A stretch of DNA of 64,000 nt from Laccaria trichodermophora (Eukaryota > Basidiomycota > Agaricomycetes > Agaricales > Hydnangiaceae). The notes below the pieces were generated by a model that was not told the DNA's origin, made no database searches, and worked only from the letters and a program-made list of their open reading frames with translations. This document shows, one piece after another, positions 12,401 to 24,483 of the stretch (position 1 is its first letter; each line of letters begins with the position of its first letter). The DNA lies in assembly GCA_018417955.1 (NCBI GenBank), contig JACTVC010000028.1:772524-836523 (forward strand), in the 5' to 3' direction. The translations under genes and the position numbers were made by a program.

Positions 12401-13707
12401 AACGGCAAAGAACCGGGGTGAAGATGTTACTGAATTATACCTCATCTGAGGATACAACGTCTGTGAAACTCAAGGGTGTTTTCGGTGATGTCGTCAAAGA
12501 TGGAAGAGCGAGCAGACGGCGTTGCCAGAGTCTGGCTGACTCAAAATGACAATGATGTTAGTAGTATGTTCTCCTAGGTCTCTTTTTTCCGGAAATCAAA
12601 GATGGAAAATGGCTCCCTTGATTGGTTAATTCACGTTAGATCTTGTCACGGTCTTGTCAGCAAGGATAGAACGTGATGATCAAGAGAGATGAATTTTCTC
12701 CTGTGACTGTCGGCCGTAAGGACACTGCAAGAAGATATATGAGGTAATTTTCATACAACATCCTTCTCATATTATAACGCAGGTCGGTATCTGACCGCTC
12801 TCTCGTGAGCTAATAAAATTTCTCCTTCCGAAATATAGGTTGAGTAAAGACTCCTCGAAAACGCCCCCATCTTCCAAAGATTGCAAAAAATTGGGAGATG
12901 CCGGAAGTGCCCACAATCAATCACACATGCGGCCTTTCGTCGGCAAGACGATTACGGACTGCATGATGCAACGTAAGCCCATGGAGTTTTGATTCAGGTC
13001 AAAGCGAAGGTGAAAAGCCTCTGTTCCACTGTCTTGCCATCATCATTCCGAACTTGTAGGACTCAGTGATGATTCTAGACGCTGGAGATATCTGATAAGC
13101 CTTTGTACCAGAGAACCCGGCGACTGACGATGCATCTTATAGTATTCCGGAGGTGGGTCGCGTGCCGATAGTTAGGACAATTGACAGGCGACTCAAAGTA
13201 TGTACTTCGTGCGTGTCGGCAAAATTTTGTGATAGATCAATCGATGAATTCCGATAGTAGCCATATGAATTACTTCCTTGAGATAGTGAAGCAACCTTCG
13301 TAGGCCAAAAAATCAATAGAATCGTAGGAAGAAACCTTCAAAATGAAATTCAGACATACTTGTTAATGTACCCCAAGCCAAAATTCCTAGCGTGCGGTCC
13401 AGGATCAAGGGAGCAAGCCAATTCAACTTGACGCCATTCATCAAAGTAGGTAATTCCGACCACTCAAGCTCAAAAGTGGGTGAGCGGGTAAATAGAGTCA
13501 TCGAGTTTAACAACGCCAGTATCTGAGTCCTCAGTAATGATTGAGCAAGCACTCGACAGGCGTTACTCGAAAGGTGTTACTCGACAGGTGTTAACATTTC
13601 AAAGGTAGCTGCGGATCGAAAAGCCATCCACAGTATTGAAGAAGCCTCGAGAATGGCCAAGGCGTCTTCGCAACTCCGGTCGAGTGGGTAGATGACGTCC
13701 TTCAGCG
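9411..13707. other. Gene-poor region with ORF fragments
   Basis: ORFs of 60-143 codons overlap on both strands (largest 11365-11796, - strand). None shows a recognised domain or a coherent exon chain. Some - strand frames (12197-12457; 11664-11951) contain hydrophobic stretches that could be relics of membrane-protein genes. Nothing can be named. Confidence 0.4.
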
Positions 13708-14049
13708 CTAAGCGGGCGGTCCAGGCGCGGAGCTTATTGGATGAGCACCAATATAGTCCAAAGTTGGTCTCAAGTTCCCTTCAACGCGTTTGAGTGTACG
13801 CATGTGGAAAGGTAGATCATTCTCCACCCTAAAATCGATCAAACTACAAGGATAGTAGTCTTCATAGCGCCGGGCCATGCGTCCACCCAATGGCTCCGAT
13901 ATGCCGTGGGAGGAAGTCAAGTAGAGGAATACAGAACATTCCGAGCCGTTGAAGAAGTAGACATCGGTGTAACGGAGATGCAGGCCATATTCGAGCTCCC
14001 AAGAATGGATGCCCAATGTTGGCCCAATGGATGCCAGTGATTGATCCAT
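13708..14049 (-). CDS. Hypothetical ORF, 113 aa
   Basis: An uninterrupted - strand frame starts MDQSLASIGPTLGIHSWELE and includes HLRYTDVYFFNGSECSVFLY, EPLGGRMARRYEDYYPCSL and an end GPPA. Amino-acid use looks natural (balanced, few stop-adjacent codons), better than the neighbouring shadows. A second - strand frame at 13313-13552 with TFELEWSELPTLMNGVKLNW lies downstream and could be a further piece of the same decayed gene, possibly F-box/LRR-like, but no splice pair joins them cleanly. Function unknown. Confidence 0.3.
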   Translation of the reverse strand: MDQSLASIGPTLGIHSWELEYGLHLRYTDVYFFNGSECSVFLYLTSSHGISEPLGGRMARRYEDYYPCSLIDFRVENDLPFHMRTLKRVEGNLRPTLDYIGAHPISSAPGPPA

Positions 14050-14184
14050 CTACAGGATTCCTTGAGTTCGATTGATGCTTTAGAATTACAAGAGCACTTA
14101 GACTGGAGACACGATTTGATAGTTGAATTGGGCGTGGCGTGAGGAGTATCGTAAGGTTGTGATTCAATAAGTAATCGATACGCG

Positions 14185-15018
14185 GTGAGGGTGTTTGGAA
14201 ACCCCATACAGCGATTGTTGTCCCAGCGTCTTCTGAACATCACACACAAAAATAAACGCACACCGAAGAATCTCGGCCCGACCCCTTTCATCGCCGCGGG
14301 CTGTTCCTTTCGTCCGACGTTGATGCGTCCAAAAATCTTTCAGCAGGCATCAGCGACAAGTCATGCTCAGACTACACCCAGAACACTCTCCACAAGGCTT
14401 GATTTTCGCCGGATTGGACAGTTTGCGCAACCCCATCGAAGGACGACTTGGAATTCAATTTTTTTAAGACCCCTTCTTTCAACAGTCTCCACAATTGCAC
14501 ACCAACCCGGATTAGGGATTTCCAATCCTGCAGGACGGTAACTGCTATCAAGGCCTATTCTGTATGCCAGGTCAACTCTCTACTTGTGGCCCGATCTCCG
14601 TGGTTCCAAATCCGGTCTGAGGTTAAATGCAGAAAGGGTGAACGGAAGAAGGGGATCCAACAGGAGGCGAACTTTCACTGCGTCGTTCTACTATGGATAG
14701 GAGGTAAGTACGGCATTTGTACAATTTGAATAAACGGCTCATCTTCGTTTTTTGCTTTCCGAAGCGGATGATTTGAACGTTGATGTATGACGTGAGTTGC
14801 CCTACTTTCTTCTTCTCCATATGTTTTCAACGTTACATTTTAGCTTTATGTCGCTGCTTTTGATTGGATATGTATGGTGGCGTAATTGTCCCCTTTCGAG
14901 TGAATACCTCTTCACCAGTGAGTGAACCGTGTGTTGATCTTGTTAGCGATTACTCAACTGAAAGGCTGAAGGTTGATTTGATTGATTTTTGTAGATCGTG
15001 ATCATGGGTGATCCTTAG
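14185..15018 (+). CDS. Possible multi-exon gene with mitochondrial-type N-terminus
   Basis: A + strand frame from 14185 is rich in Arg, Ser and Thr with almost no acidic residues (for example TTPRTLSTRLDFRRIGQFAQ), as in mitochondrial presequences. Downstream, GT-AG pairs can be found: a donor at ~14701 (GAGGTAAGT), and an intron from about 14920 to 14994 that joins GVIVPFRVNTSSP to IVIMGDP and a TAG at 15016-15018. The middle exons cannot be joined with confidence and no family is recognised. The gene could be real but short, or a relic. Confidence 0.25.
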
Positions 15019-17550
15019 GCCTGCTCAGCAACTAGGCGATCCTGTGGCAATGGAGACAAGGAACTGCTCTTGATTGGTCTAGTTATCGAAATGTCCGACT
15101 GTTCAAATTTTTATGGGGGACAATCTAGGTCTGGGCGAAGCGACAGTGGCGCCGCCGCCTTGAGAGCCTGCCTGGTGAACGTTTGAACAGGAGCTTGATT
15201 TATTTACACCTGGCATTGATGAATTATGTTGGCGCCTAACGGGTTTCCCTGCAAGCTGTTGCCATTCTTCGACCCACATTTCCAGTCACCGTTTTTGGGG
15301 CCACCCTCCGAATTGTGAAGAAAAAAAATCGAAAAAATTGAAGCCGACGGAGGCGATTCATTTCCGGAGGTGTGATATCGATGCCAACACTAACCTGAGC
15401 TCGTCGCGTGTCGTCCGTGCCGTCCTCCATTGCTACAGTTTATAACCGCATCAGAATAAACTTGTAAAGAAAAATCGGAGGGCAACAAATGTCGATCTCC
15501 GTAACAATGTTTATCGCCCGAATGGTTACTTCCTCCCTGTGCTCGCGTGCCAGCCCTGTCGCGTGTCCGTGAGTCCACCATGAGCCTTTCCCTTCCCTTT
15601 CTTGGAACTTATATTTCGGAAGATATGTATTATTTTTCGGGTCACATGGAACGAACGAGCTGGCGGTGGCTGGGCGAACCAAGCAAAGTTGATGCGCACG
15701 CCGTTTTCAGTAATTACTTTTAGGATTGTCATTCAACTTCATATTAGCAGTTACCATGGCGTAATCGGATGGATGAGTTGTAAGAAGCGTACGGCAATGG
15801 GCCTTTTTCAAAACTGCAGACGGTAGTTTTTCAGAAATGGCTCAATATTAATGACGATTTCGAACCTTTCCTATCGGCTCCAGCCTCCAAGACCCCTTTC
15901 ACTGATGTGAAATCTTGTGGAATTTGATCAATAAAGAAGCCGGTTTTCAACTACTTAAGTGCTGACTGCGCACTTGAAATACCGGATATGTCTGTTACGT
16001 GACAAGGACAATTCTGATCTCTGTGCTAAAAACGGTCAGGTTAGAGCCTCCCAAATGAGGAAGCTGAAGCACCTTTCTGTATAAATGAGTCGTGCCATCG
16101 GATTCCACTACTCTTCCTTCCCTGGAGCGCTTTTACTGTATCTGTGACTTATCCCAGGAAGTGTCAGGAAGAAGGTTGTTTGTCCTTGTTCGCCACCACC
16201 ATCTTTGAACTGCCTTTTTCAGACAGTTCACCCACTGACTCCGGCAGAGATCGCAAATACGAAGATCTCAATTCTCGGCAAGTTAAATTTTTTTCCGTGC
16301 AGTCAAGCCAGCTCGTCATCAGGATTGGACTAGAAAACGCCCTGAAGGATCTTTGTGACCCTGGACGCTTGTGGTGGCGATGACCTCCGTCCCAATTCAG
16401 CAGCTGATCTCTGGTCTTCAGGTACGCACGCATGTCATTCGTCAACTCAGTCGCTTTGTTTTTGACACTGGTCTACCTTTGCCGACGAGCATATCATCTG
16501 TCCTGTGACGGTAACAGGCCCCAGCAGACGAGAAAGGAAAGGAAGTCGAAGGCTCGCGCAGAAAGGTTGACCACGTCCTTTTCGGCAACGGTACTCGTCT
16601 TTTTTTTTTTGCGTTGATCACGTCCTTGGTGGCACCCTTCGACATATTGGCTCCCTTGTCCGGGTTTGCTGTCTCAGCCTGAATCTTGACGCACGGATTA
16701 TGCATATGTCCGTTTTCGGATTGCCTTGGTACCCACGTCACGACAGCATGCTTCCGAATGCCGCGCCCTAGAGGCTTGTCGTGAATTGATTTGTTGTCTA
16801 GGTTGTTTCGCCTCTGAATGCACTTGAGGCGCCGTTTTGACATTTCTATAGGCACACGAGACGATGCCGGCATGATTCAGAGTCATCACTGGCATATCTA
16901 TCATGATCATATCACTGCAGGGCTGCTAACTTATCGGCACCTCTCAGTATGCAGTCTTCAAAGGAAGGATCATGAAACCAACTAAGAGCTCCAATATCAC
17001 TAGGTTAGGCATGTGCTAGTCCTAGTATTATCACCGCCCTCTTCGACCCTCTCTTGCTACCGAACGCGGCGTGCGACTCAGATCTTGCAGGCGGCAACAC
17101 ACCTCTCACGTAAATCAAAGTCAACCTTGTGTTTAACGTTGACGCTGACCTAGAGCTGACTGACCTTGCGAGGCCGCTCCCAGTGACATCATGCCCATTC
17201 GGTTCAAGCTGTACTGGTCCTGGCAAGACTAGTCACAATCCAGCTCCATCCATTCAACCATTACCGGATCCTTCATTACATCAAGGCTTGTCTTGGAGGA
17301 ACAACATACCCCACACCCCTGTGGCGCGTGACCGACATCTCGCCGAACAACACACTCCTTCCGTCCATTCGCTGGTCTGGTTCTGGTTCTGGTTCTGTAT
17401 CCGTTGTTCGCCTACTTCTGCAGGGCATTCACCAGATTATTTTTTCTTGTAAGGTTATGTCCGCTCTCAATCCCCGGCTGGGTTCTCGGATATTCTGCTC
17501 TGCTGGACCGCGCACAAAACGAATCACAAGGACCTTGCCGTATTTTACCA
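15019..17550. other. No gene recognised
   Basis: Short ORFs only. A 64-codon - strand frame (15236-15430) contains a run of Phe/Arg and looks accidental. Poly-T (16600-16611) and other homopolymer runs occur. Confidence 0.4.
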
Positions 17551-18360
17551 ATGGTCTATTAACGTCGTTCTTGATTCGTTCGACCGCATGCTTTCTATTT
17601 CTGGTTTTGTTGGTGACCCTCCCTCCCTCCGTCGATCCACGACGATACGTGTGCTAGGGCCGTTCACCTTGCCGTAAGCCCGAGTTCTCAGCTTTTGGGA
17701 TGGCGGACCCTCATACCATCACAAAACAAAAAGAATCATGACAAAGGCCTGCCTGCTGTATTGTTTTCCAACGCTCCATCAGCCTCGTTTCAATTTAATT
17801 TATTCGACGCGGTGGGTCCGTCAGCCACGCGCTTCTGCACCCTGGCCGTGACTGGCTCTTTTCGCTGAACTCTCTGGCCGGGCTAGTGTAAGACCACGCG
17901 CCTTTGCTCCGTCATGTTGTTCACCCTTTTCTCAACGCTACGTGCGCAAGGCCCCCCTCCAAACCCCTTGACCTCGATGTAACGATACGAGCGGACCATC
18001 AACTTCGATCCAATTTAATTTATTCGACAATGTGGTAGCACATCCCGGTTCGAGTCCTGGTGTTGTTCCTGCTTCTTGTAGTTCAGCTCTCTCAACCTCG
18101 AACCTGGAACGTCCCTCGGATCTCATGTCATCTTTTTTGTTTTGTTTGGCTATAATGTTATGCTCCCTCCAATCCCCACCCTCGTGCACTTCTTTCTGCC
18201 AGGCCGTACCTTCGCACACCTTAGAGGACATCTTGTCGTGCCTTACCCTTACTGCCGGTGGTCCATACCTCACCGATGGTCCATCAACATCGTTTTCTAA
18301 GCCCATCAGCCGTTTAACCGTTTCAATCGCTCGACGCGCCGACTCCGAGTCCGTTGACTA
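17551..18360. repeat. Degenerate tandem repeat, ~220-280 bp period
   Basis: A motif of the form GGTCCATCAACxTCG followed by a T-rich, TTCGAC-containing stretch recurs at about 17551, 17771, 17991 and 18274. Two copies (17790 and 18012) share CAATTTAATTTATTCGAC exactly. The spacing is about 220, 220 and 283 bp. The copies have drifted strongly, so this is an old array or the remains of a repeated element rather than a young satellite. Confidence 0.45.
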
Positions 18361-20237
18361 CGCGCCTTCCTTTTCCTCCTTCCTTCCTTCTGGCCCTCTT
18401 GGTTGACCCGACTCGCAAAGGATGTGACCCGCGAAGGATGGGAGTCGGGCGAACGTCGGACGTCGACTGCCACATGGTCTTATGTGCCGTAAGCTTCCGT
18501 CGTATCGTTGGAGCGTTTACTTCGTCTCGGAGGGGTAAACAAACTTCTCCTTGCTCAGCGTACGCGACGTGACGCCTTGGGCTTTCTCCTTGCACCTTGC
18601 TTGGCCCTTCCGAGTGGATACCAAATAGTGATCTTGTTTACCTGTTTATACAACAGCACGGCGAATCCTACCGTGCTCCATTCTTGACGATGGTTATCCT
18701 TTCCTTACCCAGTAAGCAGGTCCGTTCCACGTTCTATTTCCGTACACACAAGGCTGGAACCGCGTTCGTGGGTACAATAGGAACAATGTCGTCTTGGATA
18801 GATCATTGTTCCATGATAGACTCTCATTCTTGTTACCTGTGTGAAGAGGACTACAGTTTCCCGCGATCGTTGTGAGGACGTGCTGTGCCGTGGTGATACC
18901 AATGCATAGTGCTGCGGCTGGGACATAAAACGGCGCAATCAATTGCAACGGGTTTTACGTCGACGACTCCGAAATGGCTGGCTTACGGGGGGGTTCGCCC
19001 CTTGGCGGCAAACGGATTATCCTTCTCGTTGGTGAAAAATAAATTGACAAGCAGCTCAACTTCGTCGTTTTCCGTTTTGTTTTGAAAAACCACAACGCTT
19101 CACTTTCCAACCGTAGAGGACCTGCGGATAGCTGCGACACCCTCCATTCCTCTATATACTCTGGCTGTCGAGTCACTTTCTTCGTACAAAATCGTAGAAT
19201 GCATATGGTGCGTGTTGTTTATCGCAATCACCACCTGCTACTATAACTTCATTCTAGAACAATCGAACGCATAGGCGCGCCTGGTGCCTCTACCCACAGA
19301 CAATTCGTGTACTTGATTTGACATGAGGAATATTGATCAGAGTGGAACAATACTTGAGGTTGTGTGCATTACGTTCTTTCTTCTACTAATATTACCCAAC
19401 ACAGCTCATAAGTACTGCGGCCAGCCAACTGTGGTGGTAGCAAGCTTCCTTTTAAATTGAACGTGACCAGTGAGTTTTCAGAGGACTTTTGTGAGTTCTC
19501 AATTTGCAAGAGACGTGAAGATGGCCAGTAGACCGCCATGGGGAAAGAGCCCATTTGTTTGAAGGCTTGTTTATTTCTTGCTCCAGTTTACCATCTTCAA
19601 AATTTTTGTGAAACCCGTGTACATGCTATATATGGTCAGGATATGCGTAGTATCAAGATATGTAGATGTCAGTGTCCTTCCATCACTCCTGCTCTTTCAA
19701 GAAAATTCACACATGTTGAGCTAGTGTATTAAATACTGCTTGCAGATTTTTAACGGGATTCATGCAGCGTACGAAGTGTGAGAAGCCAAAGAGTGAGATT
19801 TTAGACAGGTGTATGAAGCTTTGGCTGCCAGGAACACATTCTGTGTGAGGCTTACTCCCAATCTTTTTCCATAGACAATATCTAATACTAATACTGAGCA
19901 CATCCTCGAAATTTCAGGAAGGTAGGACAAGCGGAAGTCGTTAAAATCGATTTTGAGAAAGAAATACGTGACAATTGCCCTACATTGTTCAATGACATTA
20001 CTGTGACATGCCTTTGCATATCTTCTCCTCACGACGGCAACACTCCGGGGCTACAACACATCTTCCAAAAATTCTCAAAATTTTGGGTAGCATGTTAAAT
20101 TGCATTGGCTAGACTATTGTAAGATTTTTAAGGCTGAAAAATATGATCCTGAAGCTACATCAACGAAAAAGTCAAATATCCGCTTATCCTGACCAGATAT
20201 AGTATACCGTCAGGTATCTACGTTATTAATTTGAAAA
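18361..20237. other. No gene recognised
   Basis: ORFs of 60-92 codons on both strands without motifs; the part after 19.2 kb is clearly A/T-richer than the gene-bearing parts of the window. Confidence 0.4.
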
Positions 20238-21010
20238 TGGTAAACCGGCCCGGGAGCAAGAAATAAACAACAAGTACTAAGTACCATAAATTTTACGCCT
20301 CTTCACGTCGCTTGCAAATTTAGAATTCACAAAAAGTCCCATCCATGTGTGCGCTCTGCAAATTGCCGAACCGATACTGGTATAAAGAAGAAAGAAAAGT
20401 ATATAATTGATTACAAAGGCCGTCGTACTAGGCTGTTCTTTTTTTTGTTTTCTACTCGTTGTACGCCGCAAGGCAGGGATGGAGGTGTGGACGGATGATT
20501 CAGCGAGCGTCAAGTGGTAATGCATCAGCTGCAGATCTAAAGAAATTAGCGCGATGCACTTGTGGATTTCACACAAACCCATGTACATATATATACCGCC
20601 TGCGGTAAACTTGCTTGAAGTGTAACTTGAAGGTGGTAAATCGGAACAAGAAATAAACAAGCTCATTGCAATCGACGAACTTGAATGGGTTCTTCACACG
20701 GCGGTCCACATAAAATTCACGCCCTGTCACCTGCAAATTTAGATCCATGGGTGCGGTCGCCAACCACGATAAGTACTATAGTATGCCATCATCCCATTAT
20801 TCTCACCACGGACATAGAATCGTGGTATGCACATCCCAAAACAATTATGTGATACTACAGTACTATGGTCGCGCGCCAAAGGAAACCAAGCACTGCTGTA
20901 GATTTCACGCCCGTGCACTTGTGAATTTCACACTAACCCCATGTACATATAACCGTCTACTCTCTCGGGTCTCAAGTCAACCGCTGGTAAACTTGCCTGG
21001 AGGGTATTTA
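20238..21010. repeat. Imperfect direct repeats in A/T-rich DNA
   Basis: Two motif types recur. GGTAAA(C/T)CGG...AAGAAATAAACAA is at ~20238 and again at ~20635. CACTTGTGxATTTCACAC followed by (C)CCATGTACATATA and, later, GGTAAACTTGC is at ~20558 and ~20918. The two copies of each lie ~360-400 bp apart, so the block is an approximate duplication of a ~380-bp unit. No ORF or clear terminal structure. Confidence 0.5.
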
Positions 21011-21701
21011 TAGGTTACGTGAAATTTACGATATGTCCTTTGGTTCCTTTGACGCACGTAGTTGCCTATTTCTCCCTCCGGTCACGACGATACTTCCAAA
21101 TTATTACTAGGACCTGAAATGTTGTAATGGCAACCAACCCTATGTTCTTTGCATTTTTTGACGATTGTGCTTGAGCTTCACCATTGTGTCAAGTTGAAAA
21201 GGGAAATAGGTGTAGTCGGAGATTACCGACGATTTATTCATTTATTTTTGGTTTTGAAATTTGGCAATGGTCCGTTATCAGGATCCGGATGCGATTTTCT
21301 CGGCTCAACATAATTCTTGCCGGTTCGCAGCGACGTGAGTCACCATTTTGATCGTTATTTTATTTTATTTAGGAGAGCGGCTAGATCCGATTCATCATAT
21401 AGGGTTGATTCAGACGCCACAGAAGTATACGCACGTGATGTATGTAGGGAAGGATAAGGGAAAGGCTATGGGGATTCCCTGGGGAATCCCATCCTAATTG
21501 AGCAAGTGAACAACGGAGTCGGGCTGGTTGAGTCAGTTGAAGTGTGACAACGAATTGGATTGAGTCGGGGGTCACGGAAGTGTCGCGCGTGAAAAAAAAA
21601 AATTAGACGTATTCGTTCCCCTCTCTGAACGCGTACCAAACGCAGATTCCGGTTTTAAAAAAGTGTTTTAAATATGATGCACTTGTCTTTGCTCTGCTTG
21701 G
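21011..21701. other. Upstream flank of the cyclin gene
   Basis: No gene. A short inverted pair GGGATTCCC/GGGGAATCCC sits at 21472-21490, a poly-A run at ~21592-21602, and a TTTTAAAAAAGTGTTTTAAATA stretch at ~21653-21674 lies ~30-50 bp before the ATG and could hold the core promoter. Confidence 0.4.
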
Positions 21702-24483
21702 ATGGCCCCTCCCTCGACGACCGACTTTTACAACAACAATCCATGTCGGCTCTTGATAACTCCTCCAATGTCCCCGTCAGACCTTACCCTTCCCCCCATA
21801 CACCCGCCCAAACCAGACAATGACATATTCCTCCTGCCTAAACCAGAGTACCCCGTCGACTGGTTAGACTTTACACGAACTCGCTCAGCTCATTCTATAG
21901 CTGAAAAGACATGCGAGATGATATGTTACCTCTGGTTCTCCTCTCCCTCCCGGTCCCGCTCCAACCACCGACCACCTTACCCATCACCCAACAACTCCCC
22001 CTCCTCTTCACCACCCACCACCACCCTCCAACTAGTAGCCACTTCGACCTTTGTGCAGTTTCTGCAAAAGCTACTGGAGACGACGCAGGTGTCTCAAAGC
22101 GTCATCGTGCTATCGCTGCATTATATCTATAGGCTGAAAGAACGGAATCGGTTCACGCCTGCACAGTCTGGAAGTGAGTTTAGGATTGCAGTTGCTGCGT
22201 TGATGATGGCCAATAAGTTCTTGGACGAGTACGCATTTCCCTTTGTCTTTTCTTCTCTTTGTTCCATTCTGACACTCACATAGTAACACGTACACGAACA
22301 AAACATGGTCCGAAGTCTCCGGCATCGATCTGGACGAAATCAACAGAATGGAAAGGGAATTCCTCCTCGGCGTCGATTTCAACCTCTACGTCGACAAACC
22401 GACTTATGAATCGTGGTTAAACCTACTCAAAGGGCTCGTATCAGCGAAAGAGAGGGATTGTCAGAGGTTCCGGAAGACACGAAGGTCGCTTGCTCCGGGT
22501 CCTTCTTCATCCATGAGTCCGAGGTATAAGATGGGATTGGGTCTGGGAACGACGCGCGCAAGGTCTACTTCACCGAGCAGTAAACCCGTTTCTTCGTATC
22601 ATTCAACCACCTACGTGCAACAACGACAACGACAACGAGAACAACAGCAGGAACAGGCGTACCCCACCCCCGCTACATCGACTTCGTCAAATTGTCCCTC
22701 ACCCACACCAAGACCTGGCTCGAAACGAAACGCGGCTGTGGCATTCTCACCTACGAGTGCTTCGTTTTCGCATTTACCGGCAAAGAGGCCTTTGTCGGAG
22801 TATACCGCCAACACTACTTACTCTTCTTCCACTTTTACCCCCTCCACCACCAACAACAACAATACGTTTACACCCTCCTCCACCCCCTCCAGAGCACCAC
22901 AACCACAAAGACCAGGTCTCCAAATACCCGAATATAGGTCAAACGGAAGCGCGCCGAACAGTTATAGTCCCCTCGAAGGCCTACAAAGCTTCGTGGAAAA
23001 GATGTCGATTGGGGCGTCGCCTGGGTTCGGTGTACCTCACTCTTCCCAACCCCATCCTTCATCTTCCACGCAACCTCCTCACCCCTCGTCCTACCCCCCA
23101 CAAGCGCACTCACAAATACCAACGACGTTAATAGCAGCATACGCACACGACGAACAAAGACGATCCGCGGCGGTCCCGCAGAATTTATATTTTTATACGT
23201 TGGCGTGTTCGCCTGTTGAGGAGCGGGAGGTTTGTTTGCCTCTTGAGGAGGAGCAGGAGGGAGGTGAGGGGAGGGTGACGAGGAATTCGAAGACTCGGTT
23301 GAGGTATCATCAGCCTCAGCCTTCTTCTACTTCTAATGGAGGAAGACAAGGAGGGTATGGGGATGAGTATCCGAGTGCTGCTAGTGCCTTTACTGCTTCT
23401 GGGAATCGTGGGGTGTCCTATGGGGATGTGAGGGTGGATAGGGTGGGAGCGGGGTATAGGTTCCCTCAAGCGGTCCAGAGTGCTTCTACGAGTCCGAATG
23501 ATTTGGATGTGAGGAGGGTTGGGAGGAGGGTACCTCGAGGGCAACAGTATTCGCCGCAGAAGTCGTTCACGCAACAACGTTATTCGCCTGGGTATCTTTC
23601 TCATTCTCAGCAGGCTTCGCCGCAGTATCATCAGCCCTCACCTGCGACGACGATTGTTCAACATCACACGCAACAACAACAATATCAGAGTGCACAAGGG
23701 ACGTGTTCGCATCATTCGTCGCCGCTTTATCGACCTTCGCAAAGTCAACAACTTGGGTATCATCATCAGGCATCGCCGGGGTTGAGCTTGAGTAGGGGGA
23801 CGTCGCCTCAGTCTTTGTATCACCACCATCCACCACAACCACAGCACCATTCACAACCACAACCGCAGCAACAACAACAACAGCAGCAGCAGCAAAGGCA
23901 TTCAAGTTCTAGTTCTAGTTCAAGACAGATACAGCAGAGTCAAGGACTTCCAAGGTTTCACGATAACGTGTGGAATACGCAGCCTGCCGTTGTCGCTCCT
24001 CATTCTTTCCCGCTAGAAGAGGAGGAGGAAGAGGTGGTGACGGCGAGACAGGAGGTGTTTGCGCCTGCGCCGAAGTATGCTTTGCCTGTTTCGTTGAGCG
24101 CGGGTGATGAGGAGATGGAGGAGGACGAGGAGGAGGATGAGGAAGATGATGAGATGGGTGAGGATGAGGAGGACGATCAGATGGGCGAGGGGGATGATGA
24201 GAGGGCGAGGGAGTGGCAGCACCAACAACACCAACAGCAGCGGCAACAGCGGCACGATCCAACAACAGCGACGTACCATCCCAAGGAACCGGGGTATCCC
24301 AACTACCGCGATGAGGGCGCATACCAGCGTCCCAACGATGCTGACAGCAAGACGATGGCCACGGCTGCGACGTTTGCGAATGCTGGTCCGCCGGGTGTAT
24401 GTTTTTATCCTACGCCTTCGTTGAGTGCGTATACGTATCCGTATGCTGCTGGGCGTCAGTATTCTTCTGGTCGGAGGTGGTGA
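21702..24483 (+). CDS. Pho80/PCL-type cyclin with long disordered C-terminus
   Basis: Two exons (21702-22228 and 22284-24483; intron donor GTACGC, acceptor CATAG) give 908 aa in one frame. Residues ~100-250 form a cyclin box of the Pho80/PCL kind: STFVQFLQKLLETTQVSQSV, LHYIYRLKERN, FRIAVAALMMANKFLDDNTY, then TNKTWSEVSGIDLDEINRME and EFLLGVDFNLYV. Such cyclins bind a Pho85-type CDK and control phosphate, glycogen or cell-cycle responses. The rest is low complexity: Ser/Pro/Thr-rich, an uninterrupted Q run (~23870-23895), a serine run, and an acidic block of Glu/Asp with Met/Gly (~24100-24205), ending ...SSGRRW. At 908 aa it is much longer than yeast Pho80 (~290 aa). The partner kinase cannot be told from sequence. 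Confidence 0.88.

Noticed and set aside
18040..18070. tRNA B-box-like word GGTTCGAGTCC preceded by GTGGTAGCACATC
   Set aside because: The D-arm-like and T-arm-like words are almost adjacent, with no anticodon arm or acceptor pairing, so it is not a tRNA gene; at most a tRNA-derived relic.
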